Shown: positions 34,503 to 45,900, numbered from the stretch's first letter. The stretch: 57,071 nucleotides of DNA from Sinosporangium siamense (GCF_016863435.1 NZ_BOOW01000003.1:1-57071); one strand, 5' to 3'. The notes: generated from the sequence alone by a model not told the origin. Translations and numbers: made by a program.

Positions 34503-36386
34503 GTGGCAGGGCGGATCCGTGATGAGGACATCGCGCTCGTGCGTGAGCGCTCCCCGATCGCCGACGTGGTCGCGGAGCATGTGCAGCTCCGCAACGCGGG
34601 CGGGGGCAACCTGAAGGGCCTGTGCCCCTTCCATGAAGAGAAGGGGCCGTCCTTCAACGTGACCCCCGACCGGGGGTTGTTCTACTGCTTCGGGTGCGCG
34701 GTGGGCGGCGACGTCATCAAGTTCGTCGAGATGATCGAGCACCTCACCTTCGGCGAGGCGGTCGAGCGCCTCGCGGTGCGGGCCGGCATTCAGCTCCGCT
34801 ATGAGCAGGGGGGCTATGTCCCGAAGCGTGAGCAGGGGGAGCGGGCCCGGCTGATCGAGGCCCACCGGGCAGCCGCCGAGTTCTACGCCGACCGGCTGTC
34901 CTCGCCCGAGGCGGCGGCCGGGCGGCGCTTCCTGGCCGAGCGCGGCTTCGAGCGGGCCGACGCCGAGCACTTCGGGGTGGGCTATGGGCCCAACGAGTGG
35001 GAGGCGCTGACCCGGCATCTGCTCGCCCGGGGGTTCACCGCGGCCGAGCTGGTCAAGGGCGGTCTCGCCAAGGAGGGCCGCAGAGGGCCCATCGACCGGT
35101 TCCGCGGGCGGCTGATCTGGCCCATTCGCGACTCCACCGGAGAGGTCATCGGTTTCGGGGCACGAAAGCTGCTGGAGGCCGACGACGGCCCCAAATACTT
35201 GAACACCCCGGAAAGCCCGATTTATAAGAAGAGCTCTGTTCTTTATGGCATCGACCTGGCGAAGCGTGAGATCTCCAAGAGGTCCCAGGCCGTCGTCGTC
35301 GAGGGATATACCGATGTCATGGCCTGCCACCTCGCGGGTCTGCCGACCGCCGTGGCGACCTGCGGCACCTCCTTCGGCGAGGAGCACATCAAGATCCTCC
35401 GCCGCTTCATGTTCGACGAGGCAGGCCGCGGCGAGGTCATCTTCACTTTCGACGGCGACTCGGCAGGCCAGAAGGCCGCCGAGCGTGCCTTCGCCCACGA
35501 GCAGAAGTTCGCCGCGCAGACCTTCGTCGCCGTGCAGCCCGACGGCCTCGATCCCTGCGACCTGCGGGTCAAGCAGGGTGACGCGGCGGTGCGCGACCTC
35601 GTCGCCGGCCGCGAGCCGCTGTTCGCCTTCGCCATCCGCAACGTGATCTCCCGCTACGACCTGCGGGCCAACGAGGGCCGCCTGGCCGCCCTGGACGCCG
35701 CGGCGCCGATCGTGGCCGGCATCAAGGACACCGCCCTCCGCCGGATGTATGCCGTGGACCTCGACCGCTGGCTCGGCATCCTCGACGAGCAGTTCGTGAT
35801 CGAGCGGGTGACGGAGATCGCCCGCCGCCCGCCCGCCGCCGGCCCGGGAGTCCCAGGCCAGCGCGGAGCGCGCGGGCCTGAGAGGCGTGGGGAGAGCGGG
35901 CCGCCCGACCCCGGAGACCCGCGGAGCCGGGTCGAGCTCGAGGTGCTCAAGCTGGCCGTGCAGCGCCCCGCGTTGCTCGGGCCGGGGTTCGACTCCCTCG
36001 GCTCCGAGAGCTTCAGCCGTCCCGAGCACGCGGCGTTCTACGACCTCGTGCTCGCCTCCGGCGGCACCGCCGCGGGGGGCCACGGGGGACGCGGGTGGGT
36101 CGACAGGCTGATCGAGGGGGCACCCAACGACACTCTGCGGTCCATGGTGACGCGCCTCGCGGTGGAAACGCTGCGCACCGCGCTTGAGAGCGAGGAAAGA
36201 TATGCGTCCGGACTGCTCGCCGCGCTTTCCGCGATCTCGGTCGACCGCGCGATAGCCCAGGTCAAGGGCAGGATGCAGCGGCTCAATCCGGTGGACGAGC
36301 AGCAAGATTACAATCGGCTCTTCGGTGAGCTTGTGGCACTTGAACAGCAGCGGCGCACACTGAGAGAGCGGGCAGCCGGAAGTTGA
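34503..36386 (+). CDS. dnaG: DNA primase DnaG
   Basis: A 627-aa primase that makes RNA primers at the replication fork. The N-terminal zinc-binding domain has CPFH and YCFGC (about residues 40-67). The RNA-polymerase core contains the TOPRIM motifs VVVEGYTDVMACHLAG and VIFTFDGDSAGQKA. The C-terminal part (from about 450) is the DnaB-interaction region, preceded by a Gly/Arg/Pro-rich linker. The GTG start has a TAGACT box 6 nt upstream. It is followed by the sigma factor gene on the same strand, the ancient primase-sigma arrangement. Confidence 0.97.
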   Translation: MAGRIRDEDIALVRERSPIADVVAEHVQLRNAGGGNLKGLCPFHEEKGPSFNVTPDRGLFYCFGCAVGGDVIKFVEMIEHLTFGEAVERLAVRAGIQLRYEQGGYVPKREQGERARLIEAHRAAAEFYADRLSSPEAAAGRRFLAERGFERADAEHFGVGYGPNEWEALTRHLLARGFTAAELVKGGLAKEGRRGPIDRFRGRLIWPIRDSTGEVIGFGARKLLEADDGPKYLNTPESPIYKKSSVLYGIDLAKREISKRSQAVVVEGYTDVMACHLAGLPTAVATCGTSFGEEHIKILRRFMFDEAGRGEVIFTFDGDSAGQKAAERAFAHEQKFAAQTFVAVQPDGLDPCDLRVKQGDAAVRDLVAGREPLFAFAIRNVISRYDLRANEGRLAALDAAAPIVAGIKDTALRRMYAVDLDRWLGILDEQFVIERVTEIARRPPAAGPGVPGQRGARGPERRGESGPPDPGDPRSRVELEVLKLAVQRPALLGPGFDSLGSESFSRPEHAAFYDLVLASGGTAAGGHGGRGWVDRLIEGAPNDTLRSMVTRLAVETLRTALESEERYASGLLAALSAISVDRAIAQVKGRMQRLNPVDEQQDYNRLFGELVALEQQRRTLRERAAGS

Positions 36387-36527
36387 CCCGCGTAATTCGC
36401 TTTACCTTTCCTGATCATCCTTCCGTCAAACCCAATATAGATCTCAATTTGGTAATGCTCTCGCCTTACCTTCGGTGACAAAAATAGGTCTGCCGTTTTC
36501 CGTGCCCAATACAGCAGACTATGTTTC

Positions 36528-37676
36528 GTGGGTGCATCGGTGCTGCCAAGCGGACCACCGTCAGTCGATCAGGTGGCCGATCTAGTCGCGAGGGGAAGAG
36601 AGCGAGGAGGCGTCACCGTCGACGACGTCGCCGCCGCGCTCGACCGGTCGGAACTTCCGTCCGACGCGCTTGAGCGCGTGGTCCGTGTGCTGGCCGAGCA
36701 CGGAGTGGAGGTACTCGAGCCCGCGACCGACGACGAATCCGGCAGGGCCGACGACGAGGACGTCGGCCGGCGTGCGCCGACGAGCGACCTCGTCCGCATT
36801 TATCTCCGGGAGATCGGGCGCGTCCCGCTGCTGACCGCCGAGGAGGAGGTCGAGCTGGCCAAGGCCATTGAGGCCGGTCTGTTCGCCGAGGACAAATTAG
36901 GCAACGACGTCGCCCGCCTGACCCTGCCCGAGCTGCGGGAGCTCGTATGGGAGGGAAACCGCGCCAAACAGCGGCTCATCGAGGCCAACCTGCGGCTTGT
37001 CGTGTCGATCGCCAAACGTTATGTGGGCCGGGGAATGTTGTTCCTCGATCTAATCCAGGAGGGAAACCTCGGGCTCATCAGAGCGGTCGAGAAATTCGAC
37101 TACACGAAAGGCTACAAGTTCTCGACCTATGCCACATGGTGGATCCGCCAGGCCATCACGAGGGCAATTGCCGACCAGGCGCGCACGATAAGAATTCCCG
37201 TGCACATGGTCGAGACCATCAACAAACTCGTGCGCGTGCAGCGCCAGCTCCACCAGGATCTCGGCCGGGAGCCCATTCCCGAGGAGATCGCGCTGGAGAT
37301 GGATCTGCCGGTGGACCGGGTCGTCGAGATCCAGCGCATCGCCCAGGAGCCCGTCTCGCTGCAGTCGCCCATCGGTGAGGAGGACTCCGACCTCGGGGAC
37401 TTCATCGAGGACGCCGACGCGGTCGTGCCTATGGAGGCCGCCGCGTTCATCATGCTCCAGGACCAGCTCGACGACATCCTCGCCACCCTGTCCGAGCGTG
37501 AGCAGCGCATCATCCAGCTCCGCTTCGGGCTGTCCGACGGCCATCCGCGCACCTTGGAGGAGGTCGGCCGCGAGTTCGGTGTGACGCGGGAGCGTATCCG
37601 CCAGATCGAGTCCAAGACCCTCGCGAAACTACGGCACCCCACCCGCGCCCAAATGCTGAGGGATTATCTGGAATAG
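36528..37676 (+). CDS. RNA polymerase sigma factor, RpoD/HrdB-like (sigma-70 family group 1/2)
   Basis: This 382-aa sigma factor has a short region 1.1 (about 10-65), an acidic linker, region 1.2 ([17 protein letters not shown]), region 2 with [17 protein letters not shown], the region 2.3/2.4 helix [19 protein letters not shown], region 3 ([12 protein letters not shown]) and region 4 with [17 protein letters not shown]. It recognises -35/-10 promoters. It is shorter at the N-terminus than the primary HrdB of streptomycetes (over 500 aa), so it could be the main sigma factor or a close paralogue. GTG 36528 has GACTAT 5 nt upstream and no ribosome-binding site. The 141-bp gap after dnaG is AT-rich. 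Confidence 0.92.
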   Translation: MGASVLPSGPPSVDQVADLVARGRERGGVTVDDVAAALDRSELPSDALERVVRVLAEHGVEVLEPATDDESGRADDEDVGRRAPTSDLVRIYLREIGRVPLLTAEEEVELAKAIEAGLFAEDKLGNDVARLTLPELRELVWEGNRAKQRLIEANLRLVVSIAKRYVGRGMLFLDLIQEGNLGLIRAVEKFDYTKGYKFSTYATWWIRQAITRAIADQARTIRIPVHMVETINKLVRVQRQLHQDLGREPIPEEIALEMDLPVDRVVEIQRIAQEPVSLQSPIGEEDSDLGDFIEDADAVVPMEAAAFIMLQDQLDDILATLSEREQRIIQLRFGLSDGHPRTLEEVGREFGVTRERIRQIESKTLAKLRHPTRAQMLRDYLE

Positions 37677-37830
37677 TCCTGTTTCGCCTTTTAGGCGCTT
37701 TTGTTAGCCGTGGGATGCTCGACATAGCCAAGCAAGCTCCCCCGTGCGTTGTGGCGAAGGCCATAGTTCGCCGCCCGGCTTGAGCTGCCCGGCCAATGCC
37801 ACGCCCGGCCCCGCTGGGAAGAGTGTGGCC

Positions 37831-39399
37831 ATGAGTTCTGACAGTGTAAGGAGCATCGTCGGGGACGTCTGCGCGCCGTACATCAAACCGGACGCGCCCG
37901 GCTTCGCCATCGCGGTGGTGCGCGACGGCGAGGTGGTGCTCTCCGAGGGGTACGGCTTGGCGAGCCTGGAGCTCGGCGTGCCCATCACGCCGGAGACCAG
38001 GTTCGACATCGCCTCGACGAGCAAGCAGTTCACCGCCGCCGCCGTGGCCCTGCTGGAGCAGGACGGCAAACTGACCGCCGGCGACGACATCCGGGACTAC
38101 CTCCCCGAGCTCGCCAAGCACCATCCGAAGATCACTGTCGGCCAGCTTGTGCACCACACGAGTGGAATCCGCGACTACATCGCGCTGGCCGAGATGGCCG
38201 GGCGCTACATCGAGAACGTCGCGCCCGAGGACGAGATCGCCGACCTGCTCGGCCGGCAGCGCGGCCTCGATTTCGAGCCCGGTAGCCGGTTCAGCTACAG
38301 CAACTCCGGCTACCTGCTCATGGGCCGCCTGGTCCGGGTGGTGAGCGGGATATCGTTCCGCGAGTTCGTGCACTCGCGCATCTTCGGCCCCCTCGGCATG
38401 ACCTCCACCTTCGCCCGGGACGACTACCGGGAGGTCATCCACCGCCGCGCCACCGGCTACACCCCCGGGCCGGACGGCGGCTTCCTGGTCGACAACCCGC
38501 CCATCGACGTCATCGGCGACGGCGCGGTGCAGACGACGGTGGGCGACCTCGCGATCTGGGACCGCGAGTTCTACGGCAGCAGGCTGCCGGGCGGCGACGA
38601 CCTCATCCGCCGCATGCTCGTGCGGGGCAGGCTCAACGACGGCACCGAACTCGTCTACGCCTACGGCCTGATAATCGGCGAGGAACAGGGGCACCGTACG
38701 ATCCGCCACGGCGGGGCGTGGGGCGGGTTCCGCTGCGAGTTCATCCGCTTCCCCGACGACCGGCTCAGTGTCATCGTGCTGGCGAACAGCCCGGTGAGCG
38801 AGCCCGACGTCATCGCCACGAAGGTGGCTCTGCGCATTCTCGGCACCACGGCGGCGGCCTCGCCGCAGGACGCGGCGGCGCCCGCCCCGCCCGGCCTCAC
38901 CGGGAAGACCGGCTGGTACCGCGACGCCGAGGGCGGCACTCTCGTTGAGCTCGTCGAGTCCGAGGAAGGACCGCAGGCCCGCCTGCTCGGGAGCCTCGTT
39001 CCGCTGATCCACCTCACGTCCGACGAGGCGACAGGGGAGCACACGTTCACGCTGCCGGTCTTCCGGGACTCCTCCAGAGTCCACCTGAGGGCCGACGGCA
39101 CACTGCGCGTGGTGATCCCCCACATGCTCGACGTCACGCTGGCCAAGGTCGCCGGCGCTGCCGTACCGGACCCGTCGCTCGCCGGGACCTATTACAGCGA
39201 GGAACTCGACGCGACCTACCGCATCGCCGGCGACGAGCGGGAGTTGCGGGTGCGGCGCGGCTGGCGTGAGCCCGAGGTGTTGCAGCCGGTGGGTGATGGC
39301 CTCTATGTGTTCGGGTCGTTCGTCCTCGAACACCGCGGCCCCGACCTCTTCGTCAAGTTCCCCCGCGCGACCGGTGTGCGCTTCACCCGCGAGGACTGA
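37831..39399 (+). CDS. Serine hydrolase of the beta-lactamase/penicillin-binding protein family (class C-like)
   Basis: This 522-aa protein has a beta-lactamase-type domain in residues 1 to about 340: SxxK in STSKQF (about 58), YxN in YSNSGYLL and HxG in RHGGAWGG. A C-terminal lipocalin/DUF3471-like beta-rich domain follows, with repeats of the TGWYRD / AGTYYSEELDATYR type. There is no signal peptide, so it probably acts in the cytosol as an esterase or D-aminopeptidase-like hydrolase rather than in resistance. ATG 37831 is preceded by GGGAAGAG. It converges on the subtilase gene, with a strong hairpin between. Confidence 0.88.
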   Translation: MSSDSVRSIVGDVCAPYIKPDAPGFAIAVVRDGEVVLSEGYGLASLELGVPITPETRFDIASTSKQFTAAAVALLEQDGKLTAGDDIRDYLPELAKHHPKITVGQLVHHTSGIRDYIALAEMAGRYIENVAPEDEIADLLGRQRGLDFEPGSRFSYSNSGYLLMGRLVRVVSGISFREFVHSRIFGPLGMTSTFARDDYREVIHRRATGYTPGPDGGFLVDNPPIDVIGDGAVQTTVGDLAIWDREFYGSRLPGGDDLIRRMLVRGRLNDGTELVYAYGLIIGEEQGHRTIRHGGAWGGFRCEFIRFPDDRLSVIVLANSPVSEPDVIATKVALRILGTTAAASPQDAAAPAPPGLTGKTGWYRDAEGGTLVELVESEEGPQARLLGSLVPLIHLTSDEATGEHTFTLPVFRDSSRVHLRADGTLRVVIPHMLDVTLAKVAGAAVPDPSLAGTYYSEELDATYRIAGDERELRVRRGWREPEVLQPVGDGLYVFGSFVLEHRGPDLFVKFPRATGVRFTRED

Positions 39400-39411
39400 G
39401 CCGGACACCAA

Positions 39412-39439
39412 CCGCCCCCGGCCCGAAGGCCGGGGGCGG
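39412..39439. terminator. Bidirectional terminator
   Basis: Perfect 12-bp GC stem (39412-39423 with 39428-39439) closed by a CGAA loop, located between the convergent serine hydrolase and subtilase genes. Confidence 0.85.
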
Positions 39440-39450
39440 CGCTGTGAGCG

Positions 39451-42400
39451 TCAGGGCGCGAGGGCGTAAGCGCGCTTGACGGTCTGGGTGACCTTGGTGT
39501 CGGCCCCCGCGTCCACTGCGGTGCGCAGCGACACGAAGGAGCCGGTGAGGTTCGCCGGGACCACGGCGGCCCAGCCCTTGGCGGTGCGGGTGACGCGCAC
39601 CCTGGTCCAGGTGGCGCCGTCGTCGCCCGACGCCTCGACGGCGACCGACCGTACCTTGGGCATGGGCGCACCCGGGGCGGTCTCCAGGCGCAGCGGCACG
39701 AGGGTGGCCTTGCCGGTCTTGGCGCGGTTGTAGGCGTCCAAGCCCTTGGGCGCGTAGCGCACGTGGATGAGCGGCAGCGTCTTGGCCTCTGTCGTCTTCG
39801 CCGAGGGGAAGGTCCAGGTGGTCTCGACGGAGGTCGACAGCGAGGTGTGGGAGAGGTCACGCGTGGCGGTCACGGTGGCGGTGTAGACGCCGGGGGCGGC
39901 CGGCACCGTGCTCCTCAGGCCGCATTCCGACGTTGAGCGGCAACTGGCGTAGTCCTGCTTCTTCAGCACTTGGCCGTCCTTGGCCAGCGTGATCGTGCCC
40001 TTCGCAGAGTTGTCCTGGCCGGTGCGGTCGGCCGCCGGTTCGCTGAAGGAGGCGTAGGCGGAGAGTGCCACCTCGTCACCTGTGCGCGAGCCGCTGTAGA
40101 CCCTCGCTGAGGGGGCGAGGACGGCGACGTTCCACGTCTCGGAATACGCCTTTCGCTTGAGCACCCGGCCCAGGTCGAACTGGTTGAACTCACCCATCCT
40201 CATCACCAGACTCGAGTCCCAGGTCATGGACGGGTGAGGCGTGCGGTAGCGTGTCACGGTGCTCGGCAGCTTCACCGGGAGCCTGTTTCCGGCTATGGAC
40301 TGCTCGCCGATCCTCGGCCCCACCCAGGTGTCTCCCTCGCCGTCGGTGGCGTGCGCCCGATAGTCGACGGTGACCTTGGCGAGGTCTGCGGTTTTGGCGT
40401 GGTAGACGGGGTTGTCCGGCAGACCACCGTCCTCAAACTGCGCCACGTCGTAGACGTAGGGAGAGTGAGCCGCGCCCTGTTGAGCGAAGGCCGTCGAGAT
40501 CACGTGGCTCAGCCCGCGTTGCCGCGTCGGGAGCACATAGGTCCTCTCCTGGATGGACTGGCCGAAGCCTATGGAGCCGAACTCGATCGAGTCGGTGCCC
40601 TCCCTGTGGAGGTACGCCTCGCTCAGGCTGATGTCGGGAGCGGCGTCGGGCCGGTCGACGGTGAACTTGACCTGCTTGGCCTTGCGCGTGTCGATGACGA
40701 TCGGCTGTACACCCGCCTTGACCGTCACCGCGGTGTGAGCGGAGGTGGAGGTGCGGTCGGCGGAGTAAACGTCGGCCTGGAGGAACCACTCGCCGACCGG
40801 CAGCCGGATCTTGCCCGAGGAGGGGAGCATCAGCACTTCAAGCGGGTTCAGCCGGTAGGCCGTGCTGTACACCCCAAGGGGGGCGCCCCCGTCCCTGCCG
40901 ATGATCTCGGTGGACACCTCGTAGGTCTCCGGTGCGACGTGCGCGCCCAGCGGTGTGCGCACGACGGTCTGGCCGGAGGTGGCGGTGAGCACCGCACTGT
41001 ACGGACCGACCGGGATGTCCTTGTCGGTGAAGGTCAGCGTCAGCGTCGCCTGGCCTCCGGCGGGCACCTGCACCTGCTGAGCGGAGAGCGTGATCAGCCC
41101 GCTCGGCAGGGGCCGCTCGCCGTTCTCCAGCGCCAGGTCGAGGGTGAGGGGGGTGGTGCCGTGGTTGGTGTACGTGACGGTCTTGGTGACGGGCTGGGTG
41201 TTCGTGTGCGGCCACGGCAGTTCGACCGAGGCGGTGGCCGGTTCTGCGGTGACGGTCTGGGCGAGCGCGCGGGTGAGGTCGATCCGGCCGGCGCCCTGCT
41301 TGAAGGGGCCGTCGGTGCCTTGTTTGGCGGCGCTGCCGATGAGGGCGGCCTTGATCTGCTTGCCGGTCCAGGTGGGGTTGCGCTGGGCGAGGATGGCGGC
41401 GGCCCCGACGACGTGGGGTGTGGCCATGGAGGTGCCGTCCATGGACACGTACGGCTCAGCCGAAGTGCCTTGTGCCGCGGCGGCGACGATGTTCACACCG
41501 GGGGCGGTGACGTCGGGTTTGACGCCCTTGTCGTGGTTGCGGGGGCCGGTGCTGGAGAAGTCGGCGAGGCGGTTGTTCTTGTCGACGGCGCCCACGGTGA
41601 GGGCGGCGTCGGCGCTGCCGGGTGAGCCGACCGAGTTCGGCCCGGCGTTGCCTGCCGCTACGACGAAGACGGTGTTGGTGGTGGCGCTAAGGGTGTTGAC
41701 CGCCTGCTCGATCGGGTCGGTCTCGGGGCCGTCCTCGCTGCCGAAGCTCATGTTGACGGCGGTGGCCTTGATCTCGTTGGCCGCCCAGTCCATGCCGGCG
41801 AGGATGTCCGATTCGTAGAATCCGGCCACGTCGCCGACCTTGCCGATGGCGAGTTTGGCGTCGGGGGCGACGCCGCGGTACTTGCCGGAGGAGGCGGCGC
41901 CCGAGCCGGCGACGGTGGAGGCCACATGGGTGCCATGGCCGACATTGTCGCGGGTGTCGGGTTCGGTGGTGAAGTTGCGTGCGTGGGCGACGACGCCTTG
42001 CAGGTCGGGGTGCTGGGCGTCGTAGCCGCTGTCGAGGACGGCGACGGTCACGCCCTTGCCGGTGAGGCCCTGCCCCCAGGCCGCGGGGGCGCCGATCTGT
42101 TCGACGCTCTTGTCGAGGGTGTATTGCCTCTTGCCGTCCAGCCAGAGCTTCTCGACCCCGCTCGACAGCGTGCGCGACTGGGCTCCCGTATGCAAGTCGC
42201 GCCAGAGGTCGCCGGCCTTGTCCTTGGGCACGCGCGAGCTGGTGAAGCCGAGCCCGGGGAGCGCCTTGGCCTCCTGGGTGTTCTTCAGGCCCGCGGTGCC
42301 GCCCTGACGTGTTTCGGCGATGACCGGGATGTCGGTTCGCCGGGCGTCGCCGTACCCCGCGGCGAGGAGCTCGGTGACGTCGAACAGCCGCTTGTCGAGG

Positions 42401-42708
42401 AGGTCCCGTGCGAGCAGCGGTGCCGCGTCGGAGGGGATGACGGTGAGTTTTCCGCCGAACCATTTCGTGAAGAAGTCCACCTCCCGGCCGCCGGCGGGCG
42501 CGACCCTCACCAGGGGTCTGCCGGCCTTGTCGCGGACGAGGGTGACCTTGTCACCGGTGATGAGGGTGACGGTGCCTGAGACGGGTCCCGCCGGGGGCGA
42601 GACGGACGGGGTGGTGGTGCCGGATTCCGGGGCCGCGTGCGCGGTTCCGGAGAGGATGACGGCGCCGGCCGCTACGGCCAGTGCCGTCAGGCCTGCTCTG
42701 ACTTTCAT
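39451..42708 (-). CDS. Secreted S8 subtilisin-like protease, paralogue 1
   Basis: This 1085-aa subtilase has a signal peptide ending near AHAAPES (residue 26) and a propeptide-like region to about 200. Its catalytic domain has Asp226 (VAVLDSGYD), His258 (VGHGTHVAS), oxyanion Asn354 (VVAAGN) and Ser427 (MDGTSMATPH), so it is complete. The remaining 600 residues include an Ig-like/Fn3-like segment (VTKTVTYTNHGTTPLTLDL) and beta-rich regions. It should be secreted. There is no sorting motif or transmembrane anchor at the C-terminus. ATG 42708 follows GGAAAGG. It is the downstream member of a tandem pair, about 200 bp after the first, and shares with it 182 identical bases at the 3' end. Confidence 0.95.
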   Translation of the reverse strand: MKVRAGLTALAVAAGAVILSGTAHAAPESGTTTPSVSPPAGPVSGTVTLITGDKVTLVRDKAGRPLVRVAPAGGREVDFFTKWFGGKLTVIPSDAAPLLARDLLDKRLFDVTELLAAGYGDARRTDIPVIAETRQGGTAGLKNTQEAKALPGLGFTSSRVPKDKAGDLWRDLHTGAQSRTLSSGVEKLWLDGKRQYTLDKSVEQIGAPAAWGQGLTGKGVTVAVLDSGYDAQHPDLQGVVAHARNFTTEPDTRDNVGHGTHVASTVAGSGAASSGKYRGVAPDAKLAIGKVGDVAGFYESDILAGMDWAANEIKATAVNMSFGSEDGPETDPIEQAVNTLSATTNTVFVVAAGNAGPNSVGSPGSADAALTVGAVDKNNRLADFSSTGPRNHDKGVKPDVTAPGVNIVAAAAQGTSAEPYVSMDGTSMATPHVVGAAAILAQRNPTWTGKQIKAALIGSAAKQGTDGPFKQGAGRIDLTRALAQTVTAEPATASVELPWPHTNTQPVTKTVTYTNHGTTPLTLDLALENGERPLPSGLITLSAQQVQVPAGGQATLTLTFTDKDIPVGPYSAVLTATSGQTVVRTPLGAHVAPETYEVSTEIIGRDGGAPLGVYSTAYRLNPLEVLMLPSSGKIRLPVGEWFLQADVYSADRTSTSAHTAVTVKAGVQPIVIDTRKAKQVKFTVDRPDAAPDISLSEAYLHREGTDSIEFGSIGFGQSIQERTYVLPTRQRGLSHVISTAFAQQGAAHSPYVYDVAQFEDGGLPDNPVYHAKTADLAKVTVDYRAHATDGEGDTWVGPRIGEQSIAGNRLPVKLPSTVTRYRTPHPSMTWDSSLVMRMGEFNQFDLGRVLKRKAYSETWNVAVLAPSARVYSGSRTGDEVALSAYASFSEPAADRTGQDNSAKGTITLAKDGQVLKKQDYASCRSTSECGLRSTVPAAPGVYTATVTATRDLSHTSLSTSVETTWTFPSAKTTEAKTLPLIHVRYAPKGLDAYNRAKTGKATLVPLRLETAPGAPMPKVRSVAVEASGDDGATWTRVRVTRTAKGWAAVVPANLTGSFVSLRTAVDAGADTKVTQTVKRAYALAP

Positions 42709-42870
42709 TTGTGCCTTTCCATGGTCGCTGCGGCTGAGCTGCCGCACCGCGTGAGGGTCTTGCCGGTCGATCGGGGCTGGGCGGGCTGGAAGACGGGCCG
42801 CCTCCGCCTGTGATGAGGCGCTTGACACGGGACTCGGCGCATGTGGGCGTCGTCCCATGGGGGGAGAGGC

Positions 42871-42904
42871 AGGGGTGCCGTCCTCGCGCAGGGACGGCAC
42901 CCCT
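42871..42904 (-). terminator. Terminator between the two subtilase genes
   Basis: 13-bp perfect stem (42871-42883 with 42892-42904) directly after the stop of the upstream subtilase gene, so the two genes may be separate transcription units. Confidence 0.8.
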
Positions 42905-42910
42905 GGGTGG

Positions 42911-45900
42911 TTACGGGATGAGGGCGTAAGCGCGCTTGACGGTCTGGGTGACCTTGGTGTCGGCCCCCGCGTCCACTGCGGTGCGCAGCGACACGAAGGA
43001 GCCGGTGAGGTTCGCCGGGACCACGGCGGCCCAGCCCTTGGCGGTGCGGGTGACGCGCACCCTGGTCCAGGTGGCGCCGTCGTCGCCCGACGCCTCGACG
43101 GAGACCGACCTGACCCGCGGCGCGGGAACGCCCGCGGCGGTTTCCACACGCAGCGGGATCAGGGTTGCTTTGCCGGTCTTAGCGCGGTTGTAGGCGTCCA
43201 AGCCCTTGGGGGCGTAGCGCACGTGGAGCAGCGGGAGGGGCTTGCCCTCCGTCGTCTTCGCCGACGGGAAGGTCCAGGTGGTCTCGACGGACGGCGACAG
43301 GGTGGCGCGGGGGACGTCCCGCGTGGCGGTGGCCGTGGCGGTGTAGACGCCCGCCGCGCTCGGCACCTGGGTGGTCAGAGCGCATTGGGAAGGTCCGTAG
43401 CAGCCGGTGTAGTCCTGCTTCGCGAGCACCTGGCCGTCCTTGGCCAGGGTGACGGTGCCCTTGGCGCCCGCGTCCGTGCCGACGCGGCCGGCCACCGGCC
43501 CGCTGAAGGAGGGATAGGCGGAGACGAAGATCTCGTCGCCTGAGCGTATGCCGCTGTAGTCCTCCGCGGAGGGGGCGCGGACGGCGGCGTTCCAGGTCTC
43601 GGAGTAGGACTTGCGGGCGAGCGGCCGGCCGCGGTCGACCTCATAGAGCTCGAACTGGTCTTGCCCGAACCCGGAGTGCCAGGTCAATGCCCGGTGGGGT
43701 GTGCGATAGTGCGTCACCTTGCTCGGCAGCTTCACCAGGGCCGGGGGACCGTACATCGCGGTCTCGCCGATCGACGACCCCACGAAGACGTCCGCCTGGC
43801 CGTCGGCGCCGTTCGCCCGATAGTCGACGACGACCTTGGCGAGGTCCTTGGTCTTGGCATGGAGCACGGGGTTGTCTGGGAGGCCCCCGGACTCATATTG
43901 GGTCAGGTCATACAGGTAGGGGCTCTGGGCCGCGCCCTGCTGGGCGAAGCTCGTCGAGACTCCGTAGCTCAGCCCGCGCTGGCGGACGGGGAGCACGTAG
44001 CTCTTCTCCTGGATGTCGCGGCCGCCCAACGAGGCCCCGAACTCGACCGAGGAGGCGCCCTGCTTGTGCAGATACAGATGGTTCATACCTGGCACGGGAG
44101 CCGCGTCGGGGCGGTCGACGCTGAACTTGATCTGCTTGGCCTTGCGCGCGTCGAGGACGACCGGCTGCACGCCCGCCTTGACCGTCACCGCCGCGTACAC
44201 GGTGGTGAAGCTGTTGTCGGCGGAGAAGACATCGGCCTGGACGAACCACTCGCCGACAGGTAGCCGGAGCTTGCCCGAGGGGGGAAGCTCGAAGTACTCA
44301 ACGGGTTCGAGACGGTAGGCGCCGCCGATCACCATCGAGGGGGCGGCGCCGTCCCTGCCGATGATCTCGACGGACACGTCGTAGGTCTCGGGTGCGACGT
44401 GTGCGCCGAGGGGAGTGCGGACGACGGTCTCGCCGGAGGTGGCGGTGAGCACCGCGCTGTACGGAGCGACCGGGATGTCCCTGTCGGCGAGGTTCAGCGT
44501 CACGGCCGCCTGGCCGCCGGCCGGCACCTGGACCTGCTGGGCGGAGAGGGTTATCAGGCCGTTCGGCAGGGGCGTGTCGCCGTTCTCCAGCGCCAGGTCC
44601 AGGGTGACCGGGGCGGCGCCGTGGTTGACGTAGGTGACGGTCTTGGTCACCTGCTGATCGCCGGTGTGCGGCCAGGGGAATTCGACCGAGAGACTCGCCG
44701 GTTCGGCGGTCACCGTCTGGGCGATCGCACGGACGACGTCGACCCGGCCGGCACCCTGCTTGAAGGGGCCGTCGGTGCCCTGTTTGGCGGAGCTGCCGAT
44801 GAGGGCGGCCCTGATCTGCTTGCCGGTCCAGGTGGGGTTGCGCTGGGCGAGGATGCCCGCCGCTCCGACGACGTGCGGGGTGGCCATCGAGGTGCCGCTC
44901 ATGGGCACGTACGGCTCGGCCGCGGTGCCCTGGGCCGCGGCGGCGACGATGCCCACACCCGGCGCGGTGACGTCGGGCTTGACGGCCCCGTCGTGGTTGC
45001 GGGGGCCGGTGCTGGAGAAGTCGGCGAGCACGTTGTTCTTGTCGACGGCGCCCACGGTGAGGGCGGCGTCGGCGCTGCCGGGCGAGCCGATCGACCTCGG
45101 CCCGGAGTTGCCTGCCGCGACCACGAAGACGGTGTTGGTGGTGGCGCTGAGCGTGTTGACGGCCTGCTCGACCGGGTCGATCTCGGGGCCGTCGGAGGAC
45201 CCGAAGCTCATGTTGACCGCGGTGGCCTTGATCTCGTTGGCCGCCCAGTCCATGCCGGCGAGGATGGCCGAGTCGTAGATGCCCGTCACGCCGCCGATCT
45301 TGCCGATGGCGAGCTTGGCTTCGGGGGCCACGCCGCGGTACTTCCCGGAGGAGGCGGCCCCTGAACCGGCGACGGTGGAGGCGACGTGGGTGCCGTGGCC
45401 GATCTCATCGCGGATGTCGGGTTCGGGGGAGAAGTTGCGTGCGTGGGCGACGACGCCACCCTGCAGGTCGGGGTGCTGGGCGTCGTAGCCGCTGTCCAGC
45501 ACCGCGAGGGTCACGCCCTTGCCGGTGAACCCCTGGGCCCAGGCGGCTTTCGCGCCGATCTGCTCGACGCTCTGGTCGAGGGTGAATTGGCGCTGCCCGT
45601 CCAGCCACAGTTTCTCGACGCCGCCGGACAACGTGCGGGCCTGGGCTCCGCTCTGGAGGGTTCGCCAGAGGTCGCCGGCCTTGTCCTTCGGCACGCGTGA
45701 GCTGGTGAAGCCGAGGCCGGGGAGGGCTTTCGTCTCCTGGGCGTTCTTCAGGCTCGCGGTGCTGCCCTGGCGGGATTCGGCGATGACCGGGATGTCGGCG
45801 CGCTTGTCGTCGCCGTAGCCGAAGGACAGGAGTTCTGTGACGTCGAACAGCCGCCGGTCGAGGAGGCCGCGGGCGATCAGCGGCGCGGCGTCGGAGGGGA

